DNA of 64,000 bases from Syngnathus acus (lineage: Eukaryota; Chordata; Actinopteri; Syngnathiformes; Syngnathidae). Numbering within the stretch: the stretch's first letter is position 1; each line of letters opens with the position of its first letter. The DNA lies in assembly GCF_901709675.1 (NCBI RefSeq), contig NC_051094.1:12332501-12396500 (forward strand), written 5' to 3'. The translations under genes were made by a program, and so were the position numbers. This document shows positions 10,574 through 24,000 of this stretch, piece by piece. Below the pieces are notes generated by a model. The model saw only the letters and a program-made list of their open reading frames with translations. It was not told the origin of the DNA and searched no databases.

Positions 10574-12960
10574 GCCGTGTATTGTGTTTATTTTGAGCAA
10601 GCATGCATTGTCCTGATGCTGGTGTTTCTCTGGTTTGCCACACCCTCATCTACATTCCCGTCTATGGACAAGAGCACGGTGAAACCTTTATGACTCAGCT
10701 AGTGTGCTGCACCAATGAATCTGGCCAAGTGTCAGCCGTCCCGAGACAGCTAGGGCAGGGGAATTTCATTATTTTATTAAGGAGGGGCACAGAGATAGAG
10801 AGGTTGGGATAGAGGAGGAATGACTAAGGGAGGAGCGCAGAGACGTATCTCATTGCATTAAACCTTGACAGAGGACAGACTGTTTTATATCCAGTAAAGA
10901 GATGCCAGGTCTTCCTTTCGGTAGCTGCAGAGGCCCAGTTCCACTATATCAGTGAAATGAATAGCACACCCGCACACTCAATATCTTCTCTCATTACACT
11001 CAAACACTTTCTGAAAAATGGATATGTTGAGAATTGTATTTGATTCTCTGCAGCGCACCAGCAACATGTATAACAGCATAGTTGTACTGAATATTGTTTC
11101 CTCCTTCTCTGTGTCCTCCCCATCTTTGCCTCACTCCACCCTTGAGCCCGATTACATTATCAGCCTCCTTGCTACAATGCAGCTTGAGCCAGTCCAAAAA
11201 TGCACTCACTTTAATCATCAGAAATGCTACTTTCAGTGTGTTTGGCTGCGCCCACACTTTTCGCGACGCAAAGCAATCGCAATATGGTAAATGTTTTCTT
11301 ATTGATTAAAACACTCAAGGAGACTAATGATGTTCTTTTGACTGGATCTAAACCCATAAAGCATCCAACAGACATAGTGCTGAAACAGGGGTCCAAGCTC
11401 TCAGCGCAGATAAACACACTGAACCAAACGTATGCACACAAAACAGAAGTATTGAGACACAACTGTGAATAAAGTATTATGTACCTCAGTGTATCAATTA
11501 AAGGGGATAAAAGAGTGTTTTGATGAGTATGATGTGAAAGAACAGTCTCACATCAAACTCTTCAAGATTTAGACGCTTTCAGAGGTCGTTCTGGACAAAT
11601 TGAGATAAATAACACTTGCAAGTGAGGTAATATGGGCCGTGGGACACGGATCCTTGTACCATTTGCATATTGATGGCGTCTGGCGGAATCCCTATAAAAC
11701 AAAATCATCACTTTGCAGGAGACTTTGCAAACAGTGTGCTGGTTCAACTAATACTATTGTATTGGCAAAGAGATCAATCCATTGTCAACACTTGCTCAAT
11801 AATTTGGTTAAAATGATATGCACAAATGCGGATCGACCAAAAGCATAGATTTGTGAGAAAAAAAAAAAGAAATTTACTCATTTGTGTCATAGGAGGTTGT
11901 ATTAATTTGATCACGTTTCATCTTCATATATTGAGTTTCATACTGTAGTCCATGTGTCATTGGTAGGTTCTGAATGCACCAGTTTAAACTTTTTATAATG
12001 CTTTCCCCCATGTGTGCAATGTCATCATTGCTCAATTGTACTTGAACAAAGAAGTGAAAACATGAAACAACAATTACAGGTTCTGTAAACTCAAATAATT
12101 GTCAACTGACATTAACAGACTTTTAATGTCACCTTTATCAGCTATAAATGGGAATTGTGTCAATTACAGTACAAGAGGATTCAGAAGACAGAAATACAAT
12201 GCGTTCAACTGTAGTTGGAAATACAATCTGTATAAGCTTGAGTGCAAACAACAGTGATTCTTATGTTGCCTTGCTGTCTGGTGCACCCAATAAGATTTGA
12301 ATTATTAATCAAGGTGATACTGAGCTGAAATTGGATGACTTGAATCGTGGAAAAGCAGGCCAACAGTGTAGCAGTGACAGTGGTGCAAATTTAAGCACAT
12401 AGCATTGCTCATGACAACAACAACAATGGCAACAACAAATATTTCACACAAATAAGTCACACAGCTTTCATTTCAAAAGCAACACTTTCAGCAGTTGTGT
12501 TTTTTTCCAGCCGCTGTTAGGTGTATCCAGCCCTAAAAGTGGCACACTGCTCCAGACAATGTCCAGAGAGTAATGTTCACAATGCTGCTTGCTTGCAGAC
12601 AGCCCTCCTTTGTTTCCACAAAAAAAGGAAGTCTTTGATAAGCGTTTTGGCTCCCTCTGTTGAGCTCAGAGAATCGCCTAATTAAATTGTTCTGCCGACA
12701 AGCCTCTGTTGGCCTGTAAAACAGAGAAGAGCACTGACACTGTTTATGTTCAAATACAATTAATTACATTATTAAAGATGATATTTTGCTTTATATGGTG
12801 CACACATTGTAACAGATTTGAAGGGCCCTTGTGTGCCAATTAAACGTGAAATAAAAAATTCCTCGCTTGCAGGCAAAGAGGGAGAAGAAATTGAAACCTG
12901 CGATGTTCAAGAAAGATAGTAGATCTGTATTTAATAACAGTAACAAGTAAACTGTGAACT

Positions 12961-13024
12961 TTATGTATGTATGTATGTATGTACTATGTATGTACGTATG
13001 TATGTATTTATTTATTTATTTATT
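12961..13024. repeat. (TATG)n / (TTTA)n microsatellite
   Basis: Tandem TATG units interrupted by TAC steps run from 12963, followed by TTTA units to about 13024. Confidence 0.85.
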
Positions 13025-13750
13025 CACATCAATGACAACTTTACGTAGGCTACAAATGGTGACCACTGCAAGCCACTCAATTGACTTCATATTGGAAAAG
13101 GTTGTGTCTGTCAAATTTGCCTTACAACTGCAATGTACGATTCTACACGCACTAAACATTGTCAACATCAATCATGTTGAAACGAAACATAACTGAAAAC
13201 TAACATCAAGCTGTCAGGTGCAGTTTTGTTGCTTGGTAGACAAGAAAAAAACCCTCAGACAACAGACGAGTTAGTGCACTGTGCTGCTATGGCAGCGAGA
13301 TGGGTAGAACATTGCTTCACAGAGCAGGAAAAGAATTGAGGCATTTCAAGATAATTGCCCCTAAACAGCATGATTCAGACTGTGAAACGTGTCTATACGC
13401 TAGAAAAATATAAATCTTTTTGTTTTTGATTGTTGCAACAACATGGTTAACCTCAGACCATCTTGGAGATGAAGACGACTGGGCTGGTGTGGTGACACTT
13501 AGTCAGCGGTTTTGCGACTGGTTGGATGTTAGTCATAGTTTCTTTCGGAGGGCCATTATGAGTGTCAACCCAAATAAATGTATGAGCACCTCATATTATA
13601 TACAGTATAAGCTACGAAACAAACTGACAAATAACTAATTTTCAAATCAGACTAGTAAAAACTGGTCAAATATTTAAAAGAAAAGATATTTTTAAAAGTG
13701 AAGACAATTTGCAATTCTAGTAATGACACACAAATTTGATGCACAATTTG

Positions 13751-13820
13751 TCTTCGCGGGCCACATAAAATGATGTGGCGCGCCGTATCTGGCCCCCGGG
13801 CCTTGAGTTTGACACCTGTG
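13751..13820 (-). mobile_element. hAT-like MITE terminal fragment
   Basis: Read on the minus strand, it begins CACAGGTGTCAAACTCAAGG and continues into a GGGGGCCAGATA-type block. This is a familiar fish hAT non-autonomous terminus. Only one end is visible, so it is a fragment or a very short element. Confidence 0.6.
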
Positions 13821-14699
13821 AGTTAAGGGCTCAGTTCTGATGGACAGTTCACACAATGATAAAACTTGGAACATCATTGTGTTGAGGTGATTAAAAAAAT
13901 ACTATGGCCCTTTTATTGTACACAGACGATAGACCAAGGTATACCAGTGCAATACAGTAATGATGATTTATAATCAGCATCTTGATGTCACACCTGGGAG
14001 GGAGATTGATTATGTCCGCAATGGAAAAGTACTCAGATTCGGAGAAATTCATTAAAATATTTGAGAGAAATTGGACTTGTGTGTATACTATATAGAAAAT
14101 GGATTGAAACTTTAAATTCAACTCATGAAACATGGAAGCAAAAACAAATGTTTATTCATGCAGTATTTTGCAATACTACTCTAGAAAAGTGGTGTTTTTT
14201 CTCAAATATTTCCGGCTGAGGCACAGCCGATAATTCAGATTTGAAACAAATATACTTGAACACTCACTTAACTGCATAAAACATTATGGATCAATTCATT
14301 CGTTCGGTTTGTTTTATTTCATTTAGCTGAAGATAATTTTGTTTTGACCTTCTAAATTTTGTTTTTTGGCCATGCAGATTTTTGAGATTTAGTAACACGG
14401 ATGTGATGTCTGCCTCACTTTTTAGGGGTTCTTAAAATGTCTGCTTCAGCCTTACCTTGCCTGCAAGAGCCTCCAACACAAATATATCATCGCTACAATA
14501 ACTGACTAGTCTGATATAGAAATAGTGTTGCGTATTGAGATTTAGTTCCTTAATATTGTTAGGAGTCACTCACATGTTGAATGTCTTCAGTTTTTACATA
14601 AATGAGTATTATGATTTATAAAATAAAGGTAATTTGAACAAAGTGTGTTATTTCAGAAGTGTGTATCAAACAGGTCGCCCTTTGCATGAATCCATACCC

Positions 14700-14740
14700 A
14701 AGAAGGATCTTTTGGTTTCAAAAAAGATTGGTGACCCCTG
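14700..14740 (-). mobile_element. hAT-like terminal fragment (CAGGGGTCACCAATC end)
   Basis: On the minus strand it reads CAGGGGTCACCAATCTTTTT, then a GAAACC-type block, similar to the termini of the element at 55631-56578. No partner end was found nearby. Confidence 0.5.
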
Positions 14741-15724
14741 AGGTAGATGTCAGACCACCAAAAACTCTGATGAGGACAAGTGCTACAGAACTTTTAGGAC
14801 ATGATTTTTAAAACAGCACTTCATGAGAGATGAGTAAAATTATTATTTACATGAAACATGTCCATTATTATTGCAAACATTGTATAAATATTGATACATC
14901 CCATAATATGCATGGCATGTTAGTATCAGCATCTCAGCGGACACCATGTATTTTTATTGACTGCAGCAAAAGTGCCAGTTAGTAAGGCACTAACAATCAG
15001 CTATCTGCAATTGCACAAATAAGTCAGGTGGTGGCAATATTGTATCCTCTTTGCGATTTCTCCATAACCTTCTATGAAGTTACATCCTTAAATTTGAGGT
15101 TTAGTGCAAGTAAAGACATAAAATTTGGGGGTAAAAAAAAGTTTTTCAGGTGAAAAGGGTAAGAAAGTTTTATATACCCTCACAATATATTCTCACTACT
15201 TGCAAACACCTTCAGATCAGTCAGAAATAGGTCACAGAAATCCTGTCTCGAAGTAAACCCTAAAAGAAATACGTAGCTTACTAAATATAATACCCAAAGA
15301 ACTGCGGTTATGCCATAACTGTGGTCTACCAAGTTCCTTTGAAATAGATGTATTATTTGCTGAATATTGACAGGAACAAGAACATTTTGAAACGATTACT
15401 TCCATCTTATGATATCTATGAGTAGTGGAAATGTACAAATTAAAAATAGGTTTTTGTTTTGAATCTGTATTAAAATATGTGCTTATGACTTAACTTTTGT
15501 CCAATATTTTTCCATCAGTATATTGGCTCTGTCCTTTGAAAAAAAAAAAAAACTATTCAAAAACAGCATCCACACATTTTTAAACATATGTAGCCTTCCT
15601 AATTGCATTGGCTGTATTTTAAAACAGATCACTCAATAGATGTGAAAAAGAACTCTGACCTGTCTGAGAGAACAAGAAAGCATTGGATGACTAAACATAC
15701 TGATGGCACCATTTGGCAGTAGGA

Positions 15725-15840
<116 letters not shown>

Positions 15841-16934
15841 AACAAAAGGCTGAGTGGTCAACCAGCTCTCTGCCAACAGCTGTAAATTACTACTTCACGA
15901 AACACAGAAAAGACTATCGAGTGTGTCTTGTAATAATTCCAGCTATGGTGCGGAGGCATTAAGCAAATGGCACCATAAAAGACAAATGCAACACAACTGC
16001 TTTGCCCATGCTTGCATGCTCTTTTCACTGTGTTGCAGTGGAAATGCCTATCTGTGTATAACAGGTAACTGTTTTCCAAATATCAGAAAATGCATGTGGT
16101 TTTCATTATGATGGTGTTGCATTTGAAATTAAATACAATATTGTTTTTATGACCAATCAGAGCTTCAAATGACTCTTGTCTTTGCTAAAATCTGTGCCAC
16201 TATAATTGCACTCTAGGGAAGCATAAGGTAAGCGTTTAACCTCAAAGAAATTTCCATTAACTTAAGTCTTCAACATTATTATTTGCTTGGTGGGATGATT
16301 ACTATGGGGACTAATTGTGAGGATACTTAATGAAGTCCCCTCCCCCTTATCAGGGATCACAACTGATTACTGATGTGGACTCGCAATTTGATACACAGAA
16401 ATAACAAATTCACTCAAATGACCTCGAATATGTTAAGACACTGATGCTGTTAATTATTTCACACAATAATTAGAAAAATCATGGACATGAAAATATAATA
16501 TAATATCTCACATATAATATATCACTGAGCGACCAATGCTTGTAAGTGTTAGCGGATATAGCGAATGTGGTGTTCATCATGGTTTTCGATAGGGTGCAAA
16601 GTTTCGCTATTGTCATCTTTGTCATTAAGGACAAACTCTTCAATCAAATCAACACATCTAATTAATTTGTGATGTAATCTGTGATAACATTTTGTGTGAA
16701 AAGAAAAAAAGATTGCAGGCAACATTGTAGTTATAGTTTCCCTTTGAGGGTCGTTATGCATGTGAAAGACTTATTATGACATATGTGTACAGTACAATAT
16801 ACCAGAAATAATGGGGTAACTAGTAATTTTGAAATCAGGAGTCAAGGATAACTGTTAAACTCTTGTTCAAGTTACTAGATGAAATTGTGGTTTAGTTTTT
16901 TTCATGGAAGTTGACACGCTTGGCTTACTTTTGC

Positions 16935-16994
16935 AGGCCACATAGAAATATGTCGCAGTCCAGATCTGGCCCACGGGCCTTGGGTTTGACACCC
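16935..16994 (-). mobile_element. hAT-like MITE terminal fragment
   Basis: On the minus strand it reads GGTGTCAAACCCAAGGCCCG followed by TGGGCCAGATCTGG. It belongs to the same family as the fragment at 13751-13820 but is more diverged. Confidence 0.55.
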
Positions 16995-17289
16995 TTTCGT
17001 GTCGACATTTCTCGTTCCTATGTCAACAACTTTCCATTCAAACATGTTTTTTTTCCTTAGAATAAAATATTACCATTTGAATGAACGACTGCCAAAAATC
17101 CAAATACTCTTCCCAGTAAAATTACTTGATTTTCAAAAGGAACTCCAGTGACATCTGTTTTATGAAAATGACCAGCCTCGTACATAATAAATGTACCCCT
17201 TTCGAGATGCACTACATTTAATTGTACAACATTGCAGACCGCAATTGTTTAGTGAACCCTCCAGTGAGCAAATGAATAAGAGTTTTCCG

Positions 17290-17496
17290 AATATTTTCCC
17301 TTGCGCACGCCCCTCCGTCCAGCCCCCTCCTTGCACACTTTCCCTTCCTCTTACAGCAGGCATGATGGCGGAAATACTGTAGTAGACTTTTCGGGACGAG
17401 CAGGAAAAGTGTATTACCCACCCTCGTTTATCCCATTGTAAATAGTTATTTATTTATTTAGAGAAATCTTTTTTTGTTTCCCACCACCACAACGCC
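17290..17496 (+). promoter_or_regulatory. dock5 promoter / 5'UTR region
   Basis: The 200 bases before the dock5 start codon are richer in C and G than their surroundings and have no TATA box. ATGATGGCGGAAAT at 17362-17375 combines a YY1-like ATGGCGG with an ETS-like GGAA core. If transcription starts upstream of it, the same bases open a tiny upstream frame (MMAEIL, stop). Confidence 0.4.
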
Positions 17497-17989
17497 ATGA
17501 CACGCTGGGTTCCCACCAAGAAAGAGAAGTACGGTGTGGGTAAGTTTTCCAAACAAGTCAAGTGGGGCTCACGTTTGTTGTGCCGTTTGAAAGTTCGATC
17601 GCGTCAAGTCCCAGCAAAGTAAAGTCACTTGAAAAGAGAGGAAAAAAAGCCTAGATTTACGGTGACTGTGATGTTGTTTACGTGGTGGATGAAAATAACT
17701 CCTTCTTATAAATTCCATAAGAGAAGTTTCCTAAGGCTGTTTCGAACGATGGAAAAGGATTCTGGATTTCAGTGGGCATGCCAACCATTCTAAATTCTAA
17801 TCTCACTGAGCCGATATGGAAGTTTCTGTACTCATGAATTTTATATTCCGTTAGAAAACCTTCTAGAGCTCCTGCAGGGTGAAACAAAAGGGCAACAAGT
17901 GGGAATGTAACCGTTTACACATTAGGGAAGAATTTGCAATCGCTTGGACTTTACCACTTACTGCTTTTAGTTTAAGGTGTGGCCTTGAT

Positions 17990-18059
<70 letters not shown>

Positions 18060-21000
18060 ACTGCTCGTCCTACACCTTCAAGGCAAATCCGTGCATCTGT
18101 TGTCCAAGTTAGAAATCCTTCCCTGTCGGCATAATTACTTTGTGCATAGGTGCGCCCTTCTGCAAAAAAAAAAAAAAAAAAAAGTGTCTGCTGTGCAGCA
18201 GCTGTGTTGCTTATCACATGAGTCCTTAATGTTCCGAAAATGTGTCATGCATCTATCTGTGTGGTTTGGAGGCCAAAACATTGCATGCTTTAATGTCACT
18301 GCTCATCCTGCCTCTGCCGTACTGACCATCCCTGCTATTGCAGCTCAAAACATTTTACGCATGTTTATGTATGGCGCGGTCTGCAAGAACAAACATCAGG
18401 ACTTTTTGGTGAGATCTCATCGTGTGCTTCATGGGTGACGTTGAGGAATTTTCATGTTAATCCTTTTAGATCTCAACCGGTGTGACATTCAAAGGTACTG
18501 ACTGCACTTGATTCTGCAGTCAATGCTGTTCTCTGTTCTCCTGCTTTTGGCATCAGAAAAAGACCGGAATCACTTAATCATTCTTAATCCTAAAAAAAGA
18601 CATCAGACTGCGAACAACATCTTGTCATCTGTCTGATTCGTCATATCTTTCCTGATTTTGGGAAACTACTTTTTAGATCAATAGAAAGATTTCATTTGAT
18701 ATTATCATAGCGTATCTAGTACAGATTTATGGGAGCCATGTCCATTGAAGCTTAAACAAACCCATGAAAGTGAACTAACTTGCTACAAGATCACAATTTC
18801 CACACAGTAGTACAGTGCGGTGGGGAGCGCGACGCTTTACAAGTTCATTCATTTATCTTCTGAACCTCTTATTCTTACGAGGGTCACGGGGGTGCTGAAG
18901 CCCATTTTGGGTGTTAGGCGGGGTAAACCCTGAATTTATCGACTAACAACCGCGCACAATCACACCTACAAACAATTTGAAGTGGTCAATAGGCCTACCA
19001 TGCATGTAATTGCAATGTGGGAGGAAACCGGAGTACACAGAGGAGACCCACATGGCTGTGGGATGAACATGCAAACTCCACACAGAAAGGCCAGAGTAGG
19101 AATAAAACCCTAACCCTGCACCTCAGTCACTAAAAGCAAATTAAACCGCTGGGACTTTCAGTTGAAAGATGTGTATAGCACATTATATGCACAAGACAAT
19201 TCAAAGTGCTTTCCGTAAAAAATGTAAAACATGACAGAAAGAGAAACAAATAAATCGTTATACTGTACAACTATAACAATAAATAGTTATACTGTAATTA
19301 CCTAGTTACTACCAACACTCTTCACTTGGTCCTAATCAATCTGTTCTCTTACACGTGTTCTCTTTCTGTACGAGTATTTTTGTTGTTGAGTGCATTTGCA
19401 TAACATACACTGTGACACATTGTCGTGTGTAACCATACTTGTCCCTTCAGATTTGCCATAGCTGACCACCCCTCCCTGCCCTTCACCCAAACTGTTGTTA
19501 TAGTTGCTATGGAAACGCACATCCCCATTGGTTTGCATTCTGAAGACCTTTATATTCAGTGCAGATGTGCAATTGTTTATCGCGTCCTCATTAAATAGGA
19601 CAAAAACAGAAGTATACATCCCCCTGGACTGCTCCTTGTTTTGTTTGAAGATTTAAAATTTACAGTAACATTGTTGCTAATTTTGATTAGCATGTCTGGC
19701 TTTTACTGTATGACAGATAGCATGTAGGTTTGTCGTTTAATCAATTGTTTTACATGTCGGTTTGACAATAAACTACAGCTTGGGGTGACAAATAAAATAC
19801 ATGAAGTCAGAATGTTTTGCCTCTTATTTGCTGAAGTGTTCACAAAGTACATACTTGGGGTAAAAACGTAGTAAAATATGCCATCTGTTAAAGTGACATT
19901 GTATTTTACTGTGCAGCCCTATCAGATGACCTTGAACATAGATGAGAACACATTAAGTTTATTTGCCGACTACATCGCAATACCGCTGTAAATTTGATTT
20001 GTGAAAGCTACTGCAGTATGACTGAAACTACATTATTCACAGTATCACTGGAGCTGAGTCAGATCTTTGTGCAAATATGTTTTTTTTCTGAGCTGTAGCG
20101 TCATCAGTTTTATCAATCAGCCTGTACCAATTAGCAAGAATCAATTAATGAACCCCCACTGCAAAATGAGCTAAAGACGGCAGCATTGGCTATTAGTGTA
20201 GTGGATGCAAACTGTTTGTTGCCAAATATCAAATGTACCCAGTGCAAGTGTACCAAATTAGGGCTTCACCGAAAAAGTGAAAAGATTGAACTTTTGTATT
20301 CATCCAAATATAAATGTAGTAATTGTCATTGTGGGTCTGAACTTACTAAATGAACACATTCTTAAAGGAGATGTGATTAGTGGGATGCAGTTCCTACCAC
20401 AGTGTGCCGTTATCCCTAAAGCTTTAGTGTTGAATGGCTTGGTCAAATATGATGACATTTTAGAAATGTCTAGATAGAAATGTCATCATGATATTGTTAG
20501 TATTGCTGCTAACTTCATGCTCCAGTCAGGATTTATTTTAGAGGAGGCATTTCACAGCTAAGGGTCAGTTATAATGTCCTAATAGATTATTATAATATGA
20601 TGTATTACAAGTGCTCCAGAGTAGGGGATGCAGACGCTCTCAAATTTATTTGCCTTGGAAATCTGTGTAAAGGTTTTAATACTCTCACTATGAGACACAA
20701 ATTGAATCATTCATTTTTTGGTGAAAATGTGTTCTACAGACCAAAGTGTGATTACATTAGTCAAGGTGCACTGTGAAATGTAGCCTCCAGCACATGCAAG
20801 TTGAGACATATCACAGCTCATAGTTCTGTGCTTGACAGGCTGCATGCTCCTGCAGCTCCCTTCAGTTATGACAAGCTAGCTATTGTGTTTTCTTTAAAAT
20901 ACACTTACGTGTATATATTTGCCTGCGCATGCATTCTCACTTGATCGTGCCCATGACTCTGTAATGGTGGTGGTTCAATAAGCACAGACAGGGTCACCTT

Positions 21001-24000
21001 CGTGAAAATAGTTGGGCAGAGTGATTACAGGAAAGTTTAGGGTTCACCAGTGGGTCAGCTGGGAGAAACTACAGGGTGGAAATATTGATCAAAAGAAAAA
21101 TGAGGCCATAAAGACAGTTTTTTGAGCATTGACTTAAGCTGCCAGCTACCTACCCAGTCTCTTCACAAGACTGTTAACTTCAGGCGTGATTTCAATTCCA
21201 AAATATGGCCTCAACTTCACAGTTTGCTGTTAGAGGAAACCGAGGGAGAATAAATCAAAAGATCGCAACTACACAGGCTCAGCCAGTTGTCCTTTGATTC
21301 ATTTTTTAATTTTGTCCTTTCAGCGATCTACAATTACGATCCCCACGGTGAACTGGAACTATGTTTACAAGTTGGGGATACTGTGCACATACTAGAGAAA
21401 CTGGAAGGTAAGTGAGTCTGAGCACGCAGCAGGTCACAACACATCTGTCTTTTCTGTCTGAGCAAGCTGATGCATGAGATGAGAGTTAAGCTGTCATTAA
21501 ACATGTTGTGTAATAATGAGAATGAGTGTGTAGTCTTGAAAATTGTCCTGAAACTAACACCGTCAATACTCCCTTCGTCTCTGTCCTCTCTGTGCAATGT
21601 GATTCTTTATTAATTTAAATCTCCTCAGGCTGGTATCGGGGATACACACTACGAGAGAAATCACATAAGGTATGCAAATCATTAGCACATCATTTTTCTG
21701 AAGTTAACAAGGGCCACAAATGGACTGTTTTATCATTTCCAAATATTCCTGAAGATCTTTCCCTAAAGTTTTAAGATCATATCAAAGGGACAAGTATGTT
21801 TATGATTGTACAAGTCTCGTAATAGTCTAAGTTGCCCGGCCGTAGAGATTGACCGTGAAACTGGAAATATTAATTACACCAGGGTTTTATTTCTGAAATA
21901 TGGGTCCCTAGCATACAGCTCCATTTTTATCCCCGCCAATTGAGCGTTTTTCTACTCCATGGACTTTTTCAACTCTGCGACATTAGCCTTCAACTCTGCT
22001 TAGATGTCCTTGTTTTTTTTTGTTTTTTTTATCAGCCATATATACATTTTTTGATGTGCAGAAGAAAGTGTTTTTTCATCTTCCAGTTGGTTTTCATCCA
22101 GATCACATGATGAGAGCTGGTCCCGAGCACGTTTGGAATCTCTCGATCGCAACTTTTGCATAATTGGGTCAAATAATTACACCCCGTGTTTTCTTGTCGT
22201 TAAATCGGGAACAACTTTTGTAAAATAAGGCAATTTTTCAATTTTCACTTAAAATGAGTTCATGTAGAACTGAATAAATTGGGACTTTTTGGGGAACAAT
22301 CTCATCTTGCGCATGTCGGGGCAGCTATTTTTTTCCCTATCAGGTCTTTGAACACAACGTCCCACGCTATGGTGCATTGACAGCACATGGAAAAAACAAG
22401 TATCAGTATTGATGGATTGTTGTCTGTTTGTAGTGAAGTTGAATCCCTCCAGACACTTGACGATTCATAATTCCTTTTTGGATAAACAAATGTTTGTTCC
22501 GTTGAATTTTTCTGGTAGAATAAAGTAATGAAAAAGTAAATTTCACGTAACTTGGCCACTGCAACTGCACATGTTAAAGTGGTAGCTATTTAAGGCAGTG
22601 GGGAAATGATGCCAACTAAAGTGAAACAATTCATTGATGTAAAATAATAAAATAATCAATTTGCAAGGCCATGTTAACTGTGTTTCTGCTGTAAACAAAC
22701 TGAATTTGCACATTGCGTAAACTACTAACTGATATTAGTTTATTTTGACTTTTTTTTGTAAAGTTATACAATGTTACTGCTTGTAACAAGGCAAAAAGGA
22801 GATGCTAGAATAAATATATCTTAAACTGAATGCTTTTTTTTTTTTTTTTTTGGATCATTAAAGTGTTTGATTCTTTCTTCAGGGAATTTTTCCATCTTCG
22901 TACATCCACTTAAAGGAAGCTTCCGTTGAGGGGATAGGGTAAGCTCACATATCAATGTCATTTTGTAATACACTTTGCCCTTGCTTTGCCGCACCACCAG
23001 TGACATACAAGTGCATTCATAATCATCTTAACTGTAGGTTGAAAAAGGATTTTCTCGGCTGTGAAAGGAAACCATTCATCTATTTATCATGTATACAAAT
23101 ACTCTTGTGCCTGTTCAAATGATACAATACGCTCAGTGAGCAATGAGCCACTTTTCCAATATCCTATTATTCTGCTTTTGTGGCTGTTAGCCAGCAGGAA
23201 ATAATTATTCCAGCAGATTTACCACTGGTGCAGGAGCTCGGGGCTACTCTGAGGGAATGGGCACAGATATGGCACAAGCTCTTTGTGGTAGGTTCACTCT
23301 ACTCTGTTTCTTTCTGCACACATTTGTCTGATAATATTTTCCACTTTTTTGTCTTGAAAGTAGAACAGTTTGTTGCCTTGAAAATTGCAACGTTACCTGT
23401 TTATAATTTTTGTGTGACAGGCAAACAAAGCCTCCCTGTTCAAGAGTGTTCAGCAGATGGCCTATAGTCTTATAGAATATCGATCACAGATAGTGTCAGG
23501 AACACTACCGAAAGATGACCTTGTAGAACTCAAAAAGAAAGTCACTGCCAAGATTGACTATGGAAACCGGTATGAATCTTGTTGACTAACTGCCCTACCA
23601 TAGTTCGCCCTATGACACCATTGTAAACTATGTGACAATCTCTTAACCCATGTGGTACTGTGCCGTTCAGGATTCTGGGCTTGGATCTGGTGGTGCGAGA
23701 TGAAGCAGGAAACACACTGGATCCAGACTTTACAAGCACTGTCAGTCTGTTCCGTGCTCATGAGACTGCATCCCGTAGCGTTGATGACAGGATACAAGAG
23801 GAGAAGGCATGTAAATTTATTGTCATATGTTATTTGTCTCCATATCTGTTAAGCGATTGTGTTTTTGCTAATATGTCTTTTTTTTTTTTTTTTTTTTTTG
23901 CAGACACGGTTACAAAATCAGCACATGAGGCGCCAGGCTCTGTTCAGTTCTGTTCATACTTACAGTCTCCTCATGAACCTGAAAAACTTTGTATGCAACA

